Positions 45,184 to 58,535 of a DNA stretch of 64,000 bases are shown here, piece after piece. Location of the stretch: positions 25,854,001 through 25,918,000 of the forward strand of contig OX637295.1 of NCBI GenBank assembly GCA_951799445.1, read 5' to 3'. The notes below the pieces were generated by a model that worked only from the letters and a program-made list of their open reading frames with translations, did not search any database and was not told where the DNA came from. This DNA comes from Pseudisothecium myosuroides. Lineage: Eukaryota; Streptophyta; Bryopsida; Hypnales; Lembophyllaceae. Numbering within the stretch: the stretch's first letter is position 1; every line of letters starts with the position of its first letter. A program made the position numbers and the translations under genes.

Positions 45184-45353
45184 TAGACTAAGTGAATGAT
45201 TGAGTGAATTAAGATGTTGTGTTAGAAGCAGAAATAAAATTTTCAATTTTCAAGAGTTGGAATTGCCTTCACTAAGTTTCATGATTTGTTTACCTAACCT
45301 ATATGTTAGTAGGGAGAATTACATTTTAGAAGTAGCTTTACCTTGGTGCCAAA

Positions 45354-46202
45354 TTAACCTCTAAAGTCCAATTGTCCCCTTAGGAGACAAAATGGATTTT
45401 GGACAAGCTCTTACGGTCTCAATATTTGTCGTGATTTTTTGAATTTTTTAGTTTGGCGGGCAAAAAAAAACCCTCAAAAAAACTTAAAATAATTTTATTT
45501 ATTTATTTATTTTTTGTATCCATTGTATTTTGGAACTCAATTTTTACATTTGGATTCTCACATGATTTCTTCCATTTGGATTTGTTATATAAAAGTTATG
45601 GACAATCTTGTTTTTTGGACAAGGAGATCATCTTTTTGAATAAATAACTTGTAGGATTCATTTTTGAACTCAATTTTCACAATCTTTCAAAAAAGAAAGT
45701 TGTACAAGGTTAAGATCTATTGCTAGAACAATCTCACCATTGAGATTAGTGTACTTGAATTCCATCTCTGAGCTATTAATGGTTTAGTTTTTTCTTAAAC
45801 CTTGAACCTACTTCTAGTTAACAATTTTTTAATGAGTAAAAACTAATTGTGTTATTTTGGAATTTTTTTCCTAGACCCTCAACTCAATTCTTCATCATAT
45901 AAAATTAGAATTTCAAAATCAGTAGAGCAAATTTTTTATGTTAACAAGGTTCAAAGCCAAAAAATGTAGTTGAGCAAGGTACAAAAAACTTGTTTTCTTC
46001 AATTTAAATACAAATATCATGCAATCTACACTGTCAAAATTTCTGAAATTTCTTCCACATATTTTTACGCTAGTCTAGTATAAGATCCTACAATTAGATA
46101 TGCAAAAAACATATGTTAAATTTTTTTTTTGCTCTTTGCTATAGAAATGGCTGTTTTGAGTGTTTTTTTTATGGGAAAAGGCCCCGGGACTATAGGTGTT
46201 AA
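45354..46202. mobile_element. TTAA-bounded TIR element D5 (849 bp)
   Basis: The left end TTAACCTCTAAAGTCC and right end (reverse complement) TTAACACCTATAGTCCC pair imperfectly. The right-end interior (AGAAATGGCTGTTTTGAGTGTTTTT) matches D1 and D4. Element D3 at 37.27 kb is a truncated relative. Confidence 0.65.
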
Positions 46203-47580
46203 AATCAACCAAAAATTCAAGTAGAATGTGCCAAACAACAATTCTAATTTCCCTCTTACAATTGTTGTAGACTTCCATATAGAATTCCAAATTTTCACTT
46301 GTCTTTCATGCACAATTTGTTGAGTTTGGGTATATGGCATTTTACCCTTGTTGACCCTTTAAGGACTAGTTGCTCAATTTAAAAAAAAAGAATGAATGCA
46401 AACAAGTCTCAAATTTACAACATCTTTGTTATTTTATCTATCTAAATGTTTGTAGATTCTTACTAGTAATACTTTCTGTACATTTGGACGGAGAATTGCT
46501 AGCATGTGAATTGAGAAACCTAAACACCTACATTATAGGCACTAATATATGGGAAAAACTGTCAAATACGTAATAGTTCATTGTTAGTTGGCACCTTTGG
46601 AAAAATAACTAGTTGGAATGCAAAAATGGAGGATCCAAAAGTCGACAAAGAATTAATAGGACCAACAACCGACAATGTGCAAAAGTAAAAGGTAGATTTA
46701 TATTCGCTTCTTTCATAAAATATCAAATTTTAGTCACATGCCATTTTGAATCTAAGGCCAATATTCATATTGCTAGAAGTGGACATGTTCTTAGGTAAGG
46801 CAAGTATCACTTTAGGATTGGCTATTGAAGGGTTTAAAGTGTTTAAACAAGATGGGTGCACGCATTGCTTTGGTTAGTTGTAGTAGCTAGTCCCTACTCT
46901 TTTGTTTGAGCACCTAATGTAATGATCTTTGAAGTTTCAAAACCAACATATCTTTGAAAGAGATTGTAGCCTTTATAGATTTGAAGTTGAAGGAAAGTGT
47001 CCAAAAAAAATTTGATACTATTGGAAATGAATCAGAAGATTTTGATAAGAAAAAAATGCAACTAATGCCCTTGGAAAAAAAACCCAACTCCATCTACAAA
47101 GAACAAACGAATTACCAAGGCAACTCCAAAAATTCCCAAATACTAACACACACCTTCTACAATTATAAGATATCTATATTATAAGTACTTATATTCTAAG
47201 TGCCTACATTATAAGCACCTTCCATGGTTATAGATATGTCTTTTATAGATACTTTCAATGGTTGCAGAATGGCTACTTACACTCGGGCTCACACGCTCAC
47301 ATTGTTGCATTCGAAAGCCCTACATCTTCACCCCAAAACAACCTCTTCAAGATGCAGTTCCAATGAAGTCAACTCACCTTTTAAGATATTGATAGACTCT
47401 CATCATGTGAATTTCTACTTTCTGAAGAATGTATTTTGTACATGTATACTGACACTATTAGAAGCTATTACCTTTAACTTCAAGTATTCACAGAAAATTC
47501 AAAACAAACAATTTTGAGATGATATTTCGAGACAATATTTTTCCCGAGTATAATCAACACAAACTGATCAGTCATGACTC
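46203..47580. other. Intergenic DNA with one protein-like open frame
   Basis: A TTAA-family-like left end (TTGACCCTTTAAGGACTAG) occurs at about 46350 without a clear partner. At 46954-47184 on the plus strand 76 codons are open and Lys/Glu-rich (VAFIDLKLKESVQKKFDTIG, NESEDFDKKK); the family is unknown and it may be a transposon remnant. Confidence 0.3.
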
Positions 47581-48704
47581 TTGATAAATGATAACAGAGG
47601 AAGGCGAATTTCTTAAAGGGACGGGAATGGGGTGTTCTACCTTAAGTGGAGCACAAACGGATCAACGGGACAGCATCCCTGTGAAAAGATACTTACAAAA
47701 TAGGACATCCAGCATATACTTCGAAAGTCTAGACGATGTCAGTGGTATGCGTACTATTTTCCTCGTTACTGCAATTTCCTTCCTCCACAAGCAGTTCGTA
47801 GAGTCTTCTTCCGGAATCGAGGACCGATTGTGTAACCAAAATGACAGAAGGGAAAATCCATAAGGATGATGCAAGTGATCAGAGCTTATTTTTGGATCTA
47901 ATGAGATAATAGTGACACAGCTACCGACAAAGTAAGTGCAGAGAACCTGTAGGATCAATCCAAAGTCCCTAATCTCCATGAAGCCCACTAAGCTTGTTGC
48001 AGAGAGGCAATTATTTCCTTGCATCCATTACTGAGAGGAATGCCACATGATCAGAGGAAGTACCAATCGTAATATTTTCATCAAATAATCAAAAAGTACA
48101 TACCTCTGAAAGGGTATGTGAATTGTCCTTCAACTTGAAATTGCCAGCCAGCTGCGGGGCAATTTCAGTATGCCCTTGAAGCTTCAATTCTGAAACAGGC
48201 ACTTCATCAGAATAATACTCAGTCCACCAAAAATGAGCTCTAACCCTGTCGTTTCATATCAGATGTGATAAAGACTGGAACACACTCGTCCAGTCATATA
48301 ATCCATCTATATATACACAAAAATTATCGTTCCTGCTTAAACAAACCGCCAAACATCACGATGAGAAGAGTGGTCTACTCTTGGTTCTTCTTTCTCCCTA
48401 GTTCTGTAGAACTGGTCAGATACAGCCTCCTACGCTTTTCACTCAGCCCAGATTGAACAAGACCTGTGCATTCAGAGTCGTTCCCAGTGACCACCTCAAC
48501 TAAACGATCAGGTGCCCAACCAGAGTCTTCAGTAAGGGAGGGAAGAAATTAGCATTTAGCATTTTCTTATCTCCAATCAATGTGCACATTTCAACTCTGA
48601 AGCAAGCTTCTCTTCCCAAAAGAAAATTAGAGTTCAGAGTCTCCTCTAAACTTAGAGCCTTGGAAACTCCAGCGCTGCAATGGCAGATTTCTGAGTGCAG
48701 GCCA
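47580..48704 (-). other. 3' flank of the OBERON-like gene
   Basis: This is downstream of the stop at 48705 and should include the 3'UTR. A 120-codon minus-strand open frame (47662-48024) shows no family resemblance. GGGACGGGAATGGGGTGTTCTACCTT at about 47620 resembles one arm of the palindromic MITE at 40.85 kb. Confidence 0.35.
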
Positions 48705-51700
48705 TTATGTTGCTGGAGCAGAAGACGACGGTTTACTGGATAAAGAGCCTGCGTTTGAAGCGTTTGGGGTAGAGGGACCCTCAGGTGGCATAGTGGAGAC
48801 CATGCCAACTCGTTCAAACAACCCATGAATCTTGTTAAGAAGAAGCATCTGTGAAGGATCTGACCCCTTCAGGAAGCGCACAGCATCTGGTCCCTAGAGC
48901 ATACCACAATTATTCAGTAAGCAACGATGATCATCCGCGCTAACTACGGAAAGTAATCTTAAATGTATCTCTTGGTTCATTGACTTGGGAACACTAATCT
49001 CGACTCCTAAAAGTTCTGGAATTATTGAACTTATCACAAGCATTATGAAAACTCGTCAATTTACTGAGCTCTCATTCCAGGGCTGTGACAAGCTTGTGAA
49101 CATAGATTCATCTGACCTGGAGCTTGTCAAAGAGAAGACGTCGCTCAGCTTCTGCTTCATCTAAGCGCAGCTTGAGATACCTTCAACAAAGACCAATACG
49201 GATAAATCAATCGGAATTCTGCCACTAATAACAACAGTCTCCACATATCCTCAAAAGTCATTTACCAGAACACTGCAAGACATGTTCGACTCTTGCAACC
49301 TATGAAACTAGAGCAGATTGTTCACATCAATTCAAACCCTCCTGGCAATTCTGAAAGAAATGTTTCCATACAAATAAGCTGCAACTCCGTATTAACTAGC
49401 TGATTACCTGCTTGCATACTCTTCTTCAACCTTCTCTGCTTTGGCAGAGACTATTCGCTGAAGGCCCTCCGCCTCTCGTCGGGCTTCATCAGATTTGAAC
49501 TGGAACATCTCTGCTTCTGCCCTTTTCAGTTTCACAATTGACTCCAACTCTTCTATTTGTTGTTTTTTCCTTTGTTTCTCATACTATTTCACAAAGACAC
49601 ACAACAGTAGTAAGTAAACATGATTAAACAATAATCCCGACTTCACAATTAAACACGTCATTGATAGCTAAAAAAATGGTAGACTTTGTTGCTTCCTTTA
49701 CAAGAAGACTAAGAAACGCATTGTCAACAGAAGTAGAATTCGGAAGTCTTCTCAAACACAATGTTGTTTCATTTCCAAGAACTTCTCCATGATCTTCTCC
49801 AAGATCTTTGAAAATGAAAACTTGTTGAATTGATACACACCTGCAAGTCCGTAAGCTCCTGTTTCTTATCCTTGAGCTCCCTGTCAGACGATTCAAGTGC
49901 AGATCGAGCTTTTTTCACAAATGCCGCTTTTTCTTCGGCTACACCCTCTATTTTGGCAATCGCTTCTCGGACAACCTCAGCTACACGGTCACAAACTTGT
50001 TTTCTATCGAGGATTTTGCCAGCATCTCTATCCACGTCTTTAGTCTCCACATTCTCAGCCTCCGCTGCATTACGTTAAATATTAATGAGACCACGATTTC
50101 CCCAACAACATGACACGTCGCCAATCGACGTAGCGCTAAAGTCGGACACTCCAATACAAAAGGAGGACTCGAAAGGCAAGAGAAGGCTTCGTAAGACACA
50201 ATATCCACGGTTCTGAGCACATGCAAAAGTGAGGCAAATTATATAATCTAACAAACCTTGAAAAAAGTACAGCATCTCCTTGATTGCAACACTTGTATCA
50301 AGTCCGCTCTTCATCTTCTCTAAAACTTCTTGTGACTTCCAGCATAGATGTTTTCCCCTTGTGTCATCAGCTATGTGAAAGATCCTTCGAATATAATCGA
50401 GCTCCTTTCCCAGGGAGTCTCTCTCCCACCGCATTCCACAATTTTGAAAAACATCTCTAGCCCAGCCTAGAAGTTCAGAAACACTTCCACAAGCTCTACA
50501 TCGGAAAACCAATTCAGAAGAACTTGGAGCACGGTCAGACCCTGCCTTAGAACTTACACCCATACCTATTGCCCCTTCTCTCATGGCACAATCTGAATGC
50601 GTCCAGTGTGAACAAACGTCGCACCCCAGCCAACGGAATGTGTTGGCATCAAAATCGAACTTGTTACACATGACACACATGCACTGGTTACAGAAACCTG
50701 ACATAGACCTACAATATTCACATGTACAGTCATTGGCAGGGAGCGGACTTCGACAGGAGATATTGCGGCAGGTTTTATGGAAAAAAATCTCTACTAGTGC
50801 AGTGTGGAACACACTAATGTCCGGAAGAAGGAAGGCCAAAATTCCAGTTTTAAGAGCTACGAATATTTCAAGCTGTGTCCTATGGGCCCGCATAAGTCTT
50901 TCACGTGTTAGATCTCGGCGGACGTGTAGTAGCCTTTGAAGAAGAGAGAACTCTTCTCTACGACTTTGGTTGCCAAGGATATCCCGCACGTCGGCCTGCA
51001 TGTAATTACCAGTTAGTAACGAAATAAAAAAATATAAAGGATGCAGTCAGGTACATACACCTGATGAAGTGATAAATTCAGAGCCACTTACACAGACTCA
51101 CGCAAAACAAAAAGAGGTCGGGGACAACATCTGATGCCACAAATACGAAAGAGGCATATGCGCAAATTGACAAGAGAAAATTAACTTCTTACGAGCAATA
51201 TGCAGTCATGTGGTAAAATGCAATTCTATCAGACCTGGCACCAAAGAAAAAAGAGATGTGGCATCAAATTCCTCAGCACCGAGCCTTGAAAAATCGGCGG
51301 CTGCATTGGACTTCTCTTTGAACTGTAAGTCTCTAATTGTTTTATACAGTCTAGAAAATTGACTAAGGTCAGCCGTGGGGAAATCAGGTAATTGCTCAAG
51401 GGTAGACGGCACGTCACCTTCAATTCCTCTAGAGATTCATCAGGCTGCTCTCGCATCCGCTGAGCCATGGTGTCTAGCCCTTCCCGCATAATATCCCGTG
51501 GCTGAATTCGATTGGATGTATTCACCCTCTGGACAACCTTGTGGTCTGTCTCTTCTTCACCTACCTCTTCTACCTCTTCGTTGTGTCCATGTCCTCCTGT
51601 CATATCTTGCTGGGACACCCCTTGCTGTGGCAGAAAATTAGATTACCGGAACACGTTCAGACCATGCACTTAAGCTTGTTGTCAGGGATACTTGCATATA

Positions 51701-52189
51701 TGGAAGTCAACGCAATGTATGATGATAATATAAAAGGCTCTGCGATCATCATGTTGCTACTAAGCCTCCTAAAATTTCAAAAAGGGAGTTAACAAATCTG
51801 AATTTCACTTGTAAGTAGACCTCTTAAATATTCTAATCTCAATTGCAATGCCAATGAGATCGATCTTTGAATTCATTGCCTCTGCACACTTTGGCAACAA
51901 CGTTGAGAGACAAATAGGATTGACGAAACAAGCGTACCGTGGGCCATGTCTCCCTAGAGCTGGCACTTTCTGAGGGCGACTCGCGATGCTGAGAGTTGCC
52001 AGCCCAGCCAGGCTCAGTCCCAGCACCAGCACGGCCATCTGAGGACGCCAGGGAGAGCGAGGTTTGCGGATGCGACATAGAAGGGACACTTGCTCGAGGC
52101 TGCATTGGTGCGTTACCGTTGTGCATGCTCCCTCTTACGCTCAGATCTTGGCCACCTCCACCTTCGCTGAAAGATCGACTCCTCTTCAT
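48705..52189 (-). CDS. OBERON-like PHD-finger protein
   Basis: Nuclear protein of the OBERON/TITANIA family, which in Arabidopsis binds chromatin and is needed for meristem function. Seven exons with consistent phase: 51938-52189, 51418-51624, 50257-50995, 49841-50064, 49408-49583, 49117-49180, 48705-48893; 616 aa. Start MKRSRSFSEGGGG at 52189, then a low-complexity N-terminus; QPRDIMREGLDTMAQRMREQ and PDESLEELK; a helical domain (RAHRTQLEIFVALKTGI); the Cys-rich PHD region at about residues 228-320 (NDCTCEYC, CNQCMCVMCNKFDF, LGCDVCSHWTHSDC, FRCRACG); then a long C-terminal coiled coil (QQIEELESIVKLKRAEAEMF, KLRLDEAEAERRLLFDKLQ) and a Ser-rich tail. All Cys/His ligands seem present. Length is between OBE1 and OBE3-type proteins as I recall them. 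Confidence 0.9.
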
Positions 52190-52214
52190 ATCTGTCTTGC
52201 GTACACCAGGGACG

Positions 52215-52820
52215 ATGTGAGATTCAAATCCTTACAACCGCAAGCTTAAAAAACACGCAACTCTCATTTTGATTAACATACTCCACTAATGTAGTTCTGT
52301 ACCACTAATTTCCCTTCCGCACAGACCGTACCAGAGACGCCATGCGCAAGCGTGCTTTCCCTAATGGTACTTAAAGTTTTGCTCTCGGGAGAGAGCCACA
52401 ACTACAGTCTCTCATTTCCTCATGACATTGTCTGTAGTTAAATCTAAAACTAACAAGAGAAGATGCTTTGTTCATCTCCAACAAGCAAAACCTCATACTC
52501 AAATCCAAATAGAAGTTAATATCACGTTCCGCGATATCCAATTAACCTCCCTTACTCGCTCAAATTTCCAAGACTAAAATCCCTAACACGCGTGCACTAC
52601 CTAAATGCCTCCCTGCGAACCTCTTCATCGAATGCAACAAGGAACAAAAACCGCGGCTATTCGCAATCCCTATAACAAAAATCAGGTCAAGCATAATTAC
52701 AGCCGCACCAATTGTATGACCCGCCTTACTCAAACAAAGCGTCATAAGAAATCAGATAAAGCCGTACGTGGTCTCGCAGACCTCGCCAAGCACGCCAAAC
52801 CCTCTCTCCACTCCTCTTAC
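52215..52820 (-). other. Possible 5'UTR intron of the OBERON-like gene
   Basis: On the minus strand a donor CCT|GTAAGAG lies near 52820 and an acceptor GCGGTTGTAAG|G near 52230, about 40 nt upstream of ATG 52189. Short frames in this stretch have no family resemblance. Confidence 0.3.
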
Positions 52821-55800
52821 AGGTCTGTTACAATAAGAAGCCTCCTCCGCGTGCACACCATCGCCCGATCGCCGCATTAACGAACAGCATCGCCACAAGA
52901 GCTCACAATCGAAACCTAAACGAAGCGAAAAAACAGAGTGCTCACTCTCCTGCACAGTTGTAGTTGGAGGAAGAGTGAGTGCAAATTCAGAAGTCCAGTC
53001 CCGGTAAAAGAAAAGCGACGACAAACCAAAATGGACTGAAGTCCAGTTTCAGCACCGAAAATCGCCGTCGGTCAAAAAGGAGGACGACGACTACTTCCGT
53101 TGGGATCGACCTCAGTCTTTACCCAGAAAAGCCCGGCCTCGACTTCCAACTCGAAGACCTTGACCCTGGTAAAGTACTGCCCTGCGAAATCTACGACAGA
53201 TGTAGATTCTGGAACGCTCGCTGCTTCACCACGTTCCCGAGTTCCCCAGTCCCATTCCAAAATCTATGTATGTTCTAGATGATGAACCGCTCAATGTTCC
53301 GATGGCTGACGAAATTTCCCGTGTTCCCAACTTCCTGGCTAATTCTATGACAGTAGTAGATGCGAGAGAGTTCACTGTTCCCACGGAGGGCAACGTTACC
53401 GTGTTCCTAGTAGTGACCCAGGGCTTTTTTTTTGGCTTTCTGGTGCCAGATTGAACTAAAAAAATAATTTGGCTTAAAAATGGCAGAAAACTCCAGATTA
53501 AAAAGAAAAATCTTGGATGAATTCGCCAGATTGTAAATGAAAACAAAATTATAGACATGTGATATGTGCTAATTCAATATTTTCTATCCAATATGTGGAT
53601 GAATGCTGAAAATTGGAGTACCACTATAACATTTTATATCGCCACTTTGGCATTCCATTAAAAATGAAAAACAAAACCACAAAACCCTGGCACTTCCCAC
53701 TTCCCCCAGGAGAAATCTATGAAATTTCTAGATGCTAGAATGTTCACGGTTCCCAAGGATCAAGTCGTTCCCGAATTCTTTGACTGGTCGGGAACTTCGT
53801 CTGTCCCGGTTGGAGCGGAGCACAGGGTTTCCTTTGCTCGTGCGTTGGTTTCGAGAGGTTGGAAGATGTTTGGAAGCAGCGGATGTCATTTCATTTCATT
53901 TAGGTTTCCATACTTTAGTGATCCAAATTCCTTGGGTTTGAAAATTGAATGTCGCAAACACGAATTTTTCTGCATACTTAGTTGCAAGGTTTGAATGCTG
54001 AGGTCCAGCCAGGCGACTACAGTGCACACGCTTAATGGATTATTAATTCTGCGTTTGCAAACTAAAGTCATTCAGTTGAGGGATCTTAGTCTAATAAAGC
54101 TTACTCAACACAGTGCGAGGCGTGAGGTGAGGCGTTATGTACCTTCGTGTCGAGCAATTCACGCGGCCTGGGCCCCGCCTCACCCCGGCTTCGTCGCTGC
54201 CCGGACGAAGGCTTCACGGCGCTTCCGACTCGCGGAACTTCCCAGCTTTCTGCGATGTTCACCGTCCTCTTCCCGCCTTGCCCATCCAAAGCTTGCATGT
54301 TCTTATTGTCTTTCCGCATCGCTCTTCACAGTAGTGTATCATTCTGAAGCTTGAAGAGTGTTTCAGGGTAGATTCTGCATTCCTAGTTATCACAGGAGAC
54401 ACGTACCACAAGTTCGTGCATCTCATGTTTGGAACTCGGAACCTTGCCAATTGAATTGAAATTGCCTTGACCGCTACAACGGCTTTGAAGGTGCATTGGT
54501 TGTCACCGAGCCCTGTTATATTCTTTGACATAGCGATCGAGCAGGTTCTCGGAAGCGTGTATGATGAATTGCCTTGTGGAAAGCTGTGTACGTGATCACT
54601 ACTATATATTAATCAAAACATTCATTCTTGCTAAGTTACTAGAAACGAGACTGTCAAGTTTGGCTCCGTTTATGACACACAACTTCGAAAGCTGTTAATT
54701 TAGGAGGTTTCGTCCAGATTGAGATGGTCATGAACGGTACACGAAAAATAAATGTACTTCTATTTCAGAAAATGAAAGAGTGGCAACCCTGTTAATGTTA
54801 TGTACCTTACAAATTAAATGCTGCGAAATTAAAGAGTTACTAAAAGGTCGATCGATCACATTAGGATGCAAATCTTAGTCGTTCAGATCATTCCACTAAG
54901 TCATTAACTCGATCTTTCCACCTCTTCCTCCAGGAAAATGTACTTTCTTTCGGCCCTCAAGTCTCTGTTCAAGTGGCACGGTTCACGGCGTATTGAAATG
55001 TCTTGAAGTGAATAATAGTTGAGAATCAATGAATTCTCTGAGCAGCATCGAATCTTGCTACTGCTCTGCTGTTTAACAGGAAAATTGCAAGTGGGAAGTG
55101 ACGTCTCTATTTTTTTGGCGCTCACAAGAAGAAACTCCGGAAAACAGTCACGGTCACCTGCATAGCAAAGCACGTTGATCAGTCCAAAGCTTAATTGCTC
55201 GTCGTTGGACGTGCGATGTTCCAAGCCCTAAAAATTGGCCTTCCAAGGATTTCAACCACTTGCACATGCTGGCATCGTGCAGAAGTGATTACTTTTGATT
55301 ACTTCATGGAAATGCCACTACAATTTGACACTCACAGTAATCAGCATTAGCTTCCAAGACAGGAACGAGGGTCGTCTTTGTTTCACCCCATAACTTGCTG
55401 ATCATGGTAGGCAGACTCTATCCACGTATTTGCAAATGTCACGTTAAGTTACTCGCAATTCTAAAACAGGAAAACTTGTAAATTATTCACAATTGCTTGG
55501 TACTGAAGGAAGTTTGGAGGCACTGGTATTTGACTTAACCCAAGCCCGCGGGAGACCTCGAAACTACTGCACTGTACAGTACGTCCAATAACGGAGCCGT
55601 CACTCTCTGACCGGAACCGACTCCTACAGTTGAACAAACTGTAACAATTCCGCATGAGGAGACTCAAATGACCGACAAGTCATAAGCTTACTTGAAATAA
55701 GCTTACTTGAGACAATGAAATTCCCGTCGTTGCAGACTCCCAATTGACAAGCACCGTTCTTGAATGAATGCGGAATGCTTGAACACTCTTCAAGCTTCAG

Positions 55801-56510
55801 AATGATGCACTACTGTACTTCTTAACGATACATCTTCTGTGAGAGGATTCATTTGTTACTTCAATTTGGAGAAAGATTACACACCTGATTTAAATTAGGG
55901 TGATTTTATGCCAAGTCAAGTTCCCTCTTGTGGAACTAGCTACTTCCATGCTAGGCTGTGGCATATCGCAACTGACTCGTTCAATATGTTTCACTTTGTG
56001 CAGATTCTTCACTTGAAAGAATGGTCGTATTTGTTAAAAATACACAGTTCAGAGTTTGCCAAATACAAGAACATAATTTTTTTTTACGTATTATTTTTGA
56101 AACATAAATTGAAAACTCTATGCAGGGTAATATTTTGAGCTGTCAAAATTGCATTAGACCAAATTTGGAAAACAACAAAGAAATTTCACAACACAAATTA
56201 ATTGCAAGATCCGACCTCCCCTGTGCTAATTAATTAGGAATGTCTACGTGGTAGACTAGGTGTGGACATTGAACTAATGAAATTGTTTCTACTACTATTC
56301 CAACGGCACCGAATCGAATCGATTGATTAATATCACCCAAAATACATTCCCATCGTCTTGAAAATACACTTCCAAATCTCTATGGCGGTGTGACCTCCAC
56401 AACCAACCACCATCAATGCGATAAGTATCCAATACCAATGATATGCCATCAAACCTTTTATCCACATATTGCAGGTACCCATGAAGTACAACAGAACTTG
56501 CACAACCAGG
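52821..56510. other. Promoter side of the OBERON-like gene and intergenic DNA
   Basis: GC content is higher to about 53.5 kb and again near 54.1-54.3 kb, with overlapping open frames on both strands but no recognisable domain. A short motif (TTCACKGTTCCCA) recurs near 53371 and 53742. No gene is supported. Confidence 0.35.
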
Positions 56511-56528
56511 TACCAAATTTACTTGCTT

Positions 56529-56833
56529 TTTTTTTATTTTAGAAACCCGGAGTTTATTCCAAGAAGACCAAGAACAAACGGCGGAAAGCCGAGGGCCAAG
56601 CCCTGGAGACGCAAACCAAAGACAAAACCAACCAACGCAACCACAAAGAAAAAGACCCTAGTTTACAGGAAAGTCCCACAAGTGGGCTTTTCCAGGTTCC
56701 ACGTGATGACTTTGTCACGACGGGAGCCAAAGAATGGGGATCTGAGCCAAGTGCTATCAAATTTCCTAATGAATCTCTGTGCCTTGCCTGGAAGTCTATC
56801 GCATAGTTGGGAGGTACGAAGCCACGCTGTTCT
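56529..56833 (-). mobile_element. 5'-truncated LINE-type retroposon with 15-bp target duplication
   Basis: CAAATTTACTTGCTT is present at 56514-56528 and 56834-56848. The left end of the insert is a T/A-rich tract (TTTTTTTATTTT), i.e. a poly(A) tail on the minus strand. The minus-strand body ends ...CTTCTTGGAATAAACTCCGGGTTTCT before the tail and contains a protein-like stretch (RTAWLRTSQLCDRLPG, RFIRKFDSTWLRS). The sequence ends inside the element, as in 5'-truncated LINE copies. Confidence 0.75.
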
Positions 56834-56849
56834 CAAATTTACTTGCTTT

Positions 56850-58530
56850 GAATGCCAAACCGCCAACTCTTTCTTCTAATAAAACTCAGAGCCAAGAAGC
56901 CTCAAAACAAGATCATCTGGTTGGAAACTCAAAATCTGACCTGCTCAAGGATTGAACTATGATCATACCTTGTACAGTCCTCTCATTCGAATGCCTTGGG
57001 ACTGAACCTAGAATCGCTTTAAGCACCTGTGCGATAGACATCCTCAAAATTGATGCCACCCTATGACCTAATGACCCTATCACTATTTGCAGGAAAATTC
57101 TCCAATAATACCTGCCTTCACCATGATCCTCTCCTTCACCCAATTAAGAATTGTGCTTTCACTTACTCGAACCCTTCTTATGTCAGAATGTAGTTCTTGT
57201 TTGGTGTTTTAGTGACAGAAAGAGAGGACATATCAATTATAAGGGTCCTGGTAAGTTTCAATGACGTCTTTGTTGCAAGGTAAGACGCTTTTAATTAGGT
57301 CATACATGATCCTACAGTGTGACTTTTCATGTATCAAACTTGACACCTGGAAACCCCTTGTAAATATGCTCATCAAATTGCCAAAACTGACATACATACA
57401 AGAGTAGCACCGCAAATTATATGCGTAAAATATTTTCCCACACAGAAATATCTGTCTCATTCTAACGCCAAATCCCGCTGACAAGTTCAACGTCAATCCT
57501 CTCGCACTTCTCCAAATTTGTGCTGAATGTTAAATCCTGTGGTGGAGAAATCATAAAAATTTCTTAGTTACTGAGCTGTTCATGAACTGAATGCATAGTC
57601 AAACAATGAGAACTCTGTTTTACAATTTACTACTTTGTATTTGATATTCACGTCAACCGTGGAAAAAGTGCCCACATTTCTCAACTACTGCGTTCAGAGA
57701 AGTCACAAGACAGACCGAAATGCATTGACCTGAAACCTGAAGAGAACTTGACCTGGAAGCCCAAAATTTCATACTCCGTAATTACTTTCATTTTCTTTCA
57801 TATCATGCCCCCAAACCGTTAAACATATCAATCCATTCATAAATTGCTTCAGGTTCACAGGACGTAGTTGATATATTTCACCCCGCTGCAACTTATGAAG
57901 GAACAAAAATTCATGTTTTTTTTAAATTACCATTTCAAGTGACTATATTGTGAAAAAACAAAGTTCAGATGGGGCTAAATTTAATATCAACAGAATTAGT
58001 GAAGAACATTTCATGAGTTGGCCTACACAAAAAATAAAATTGAGAAAACGAAAGTCCCCTTATGCCATACTCAAAACCGCTTAAAAAAACTAAAAATCTC
58101 AACTTGGGCCTTTTGGGTTCCACTTCCCTCTTTTATTATAACAAGGCAACAATACAATTAAAAAAAGGTTGTCAAATATGTTGTCCACTTATATATGCAC
58201 CCTGTCGGCGAGGCCAATAAACCAGTCGGCACGAGCAGTAACAATAAAAAGATTTTACATTCAATCCGTGTTGCTCCGAAAATCAACTAATTATCAACTT
58301 TAGGCAATTCAGGAGGACGATCCACTTGTCGGCAAGGTTTTTTGTCGGTACTCTGATTGTGTTTTGAATCTCCTCAAATCCAAGGTCACCCTTTCATTAT
58401 TTTTCCAGTAGGAAACTTGGAAGGATCCAATGCTGGGCTTTTTTGCGAACCATGCGATGGGGATGAGTTCTACGCAAGAGCACCAGCACTGCTTTAGGGT
58501 TCTCATACTAGTCAGTTCACTGCAAGTATT
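56850..58530. other. Intergenic DNA, nothing recognised
   Basis: AT-rich, with frequent stops in all frames. No repeats with clear termini were found. Confidence 0.4.
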
Positions 58531-58535
58531 CCAGG

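Noticed and set aside
50583..50939. 118-codon plus-strand frame opposite the PHD-finger exon
   Set aside because: It is antisense to well-conserved OBERON codons; Cys-rich shadow only.
52752..53560. Several 60-110 codon frames on both strands upstream of the OBERON-like gene
   Set aside because: Overlapping frames on both strands in GC-richer DNA, without domains or splice continuity; more likely leader and promoter.
54101..54354. GC-rich overlapping frames near 54.2 kb
   Set aside because: Four overlapping frames on both strands indicate composition rather than coding; no motif recognised.
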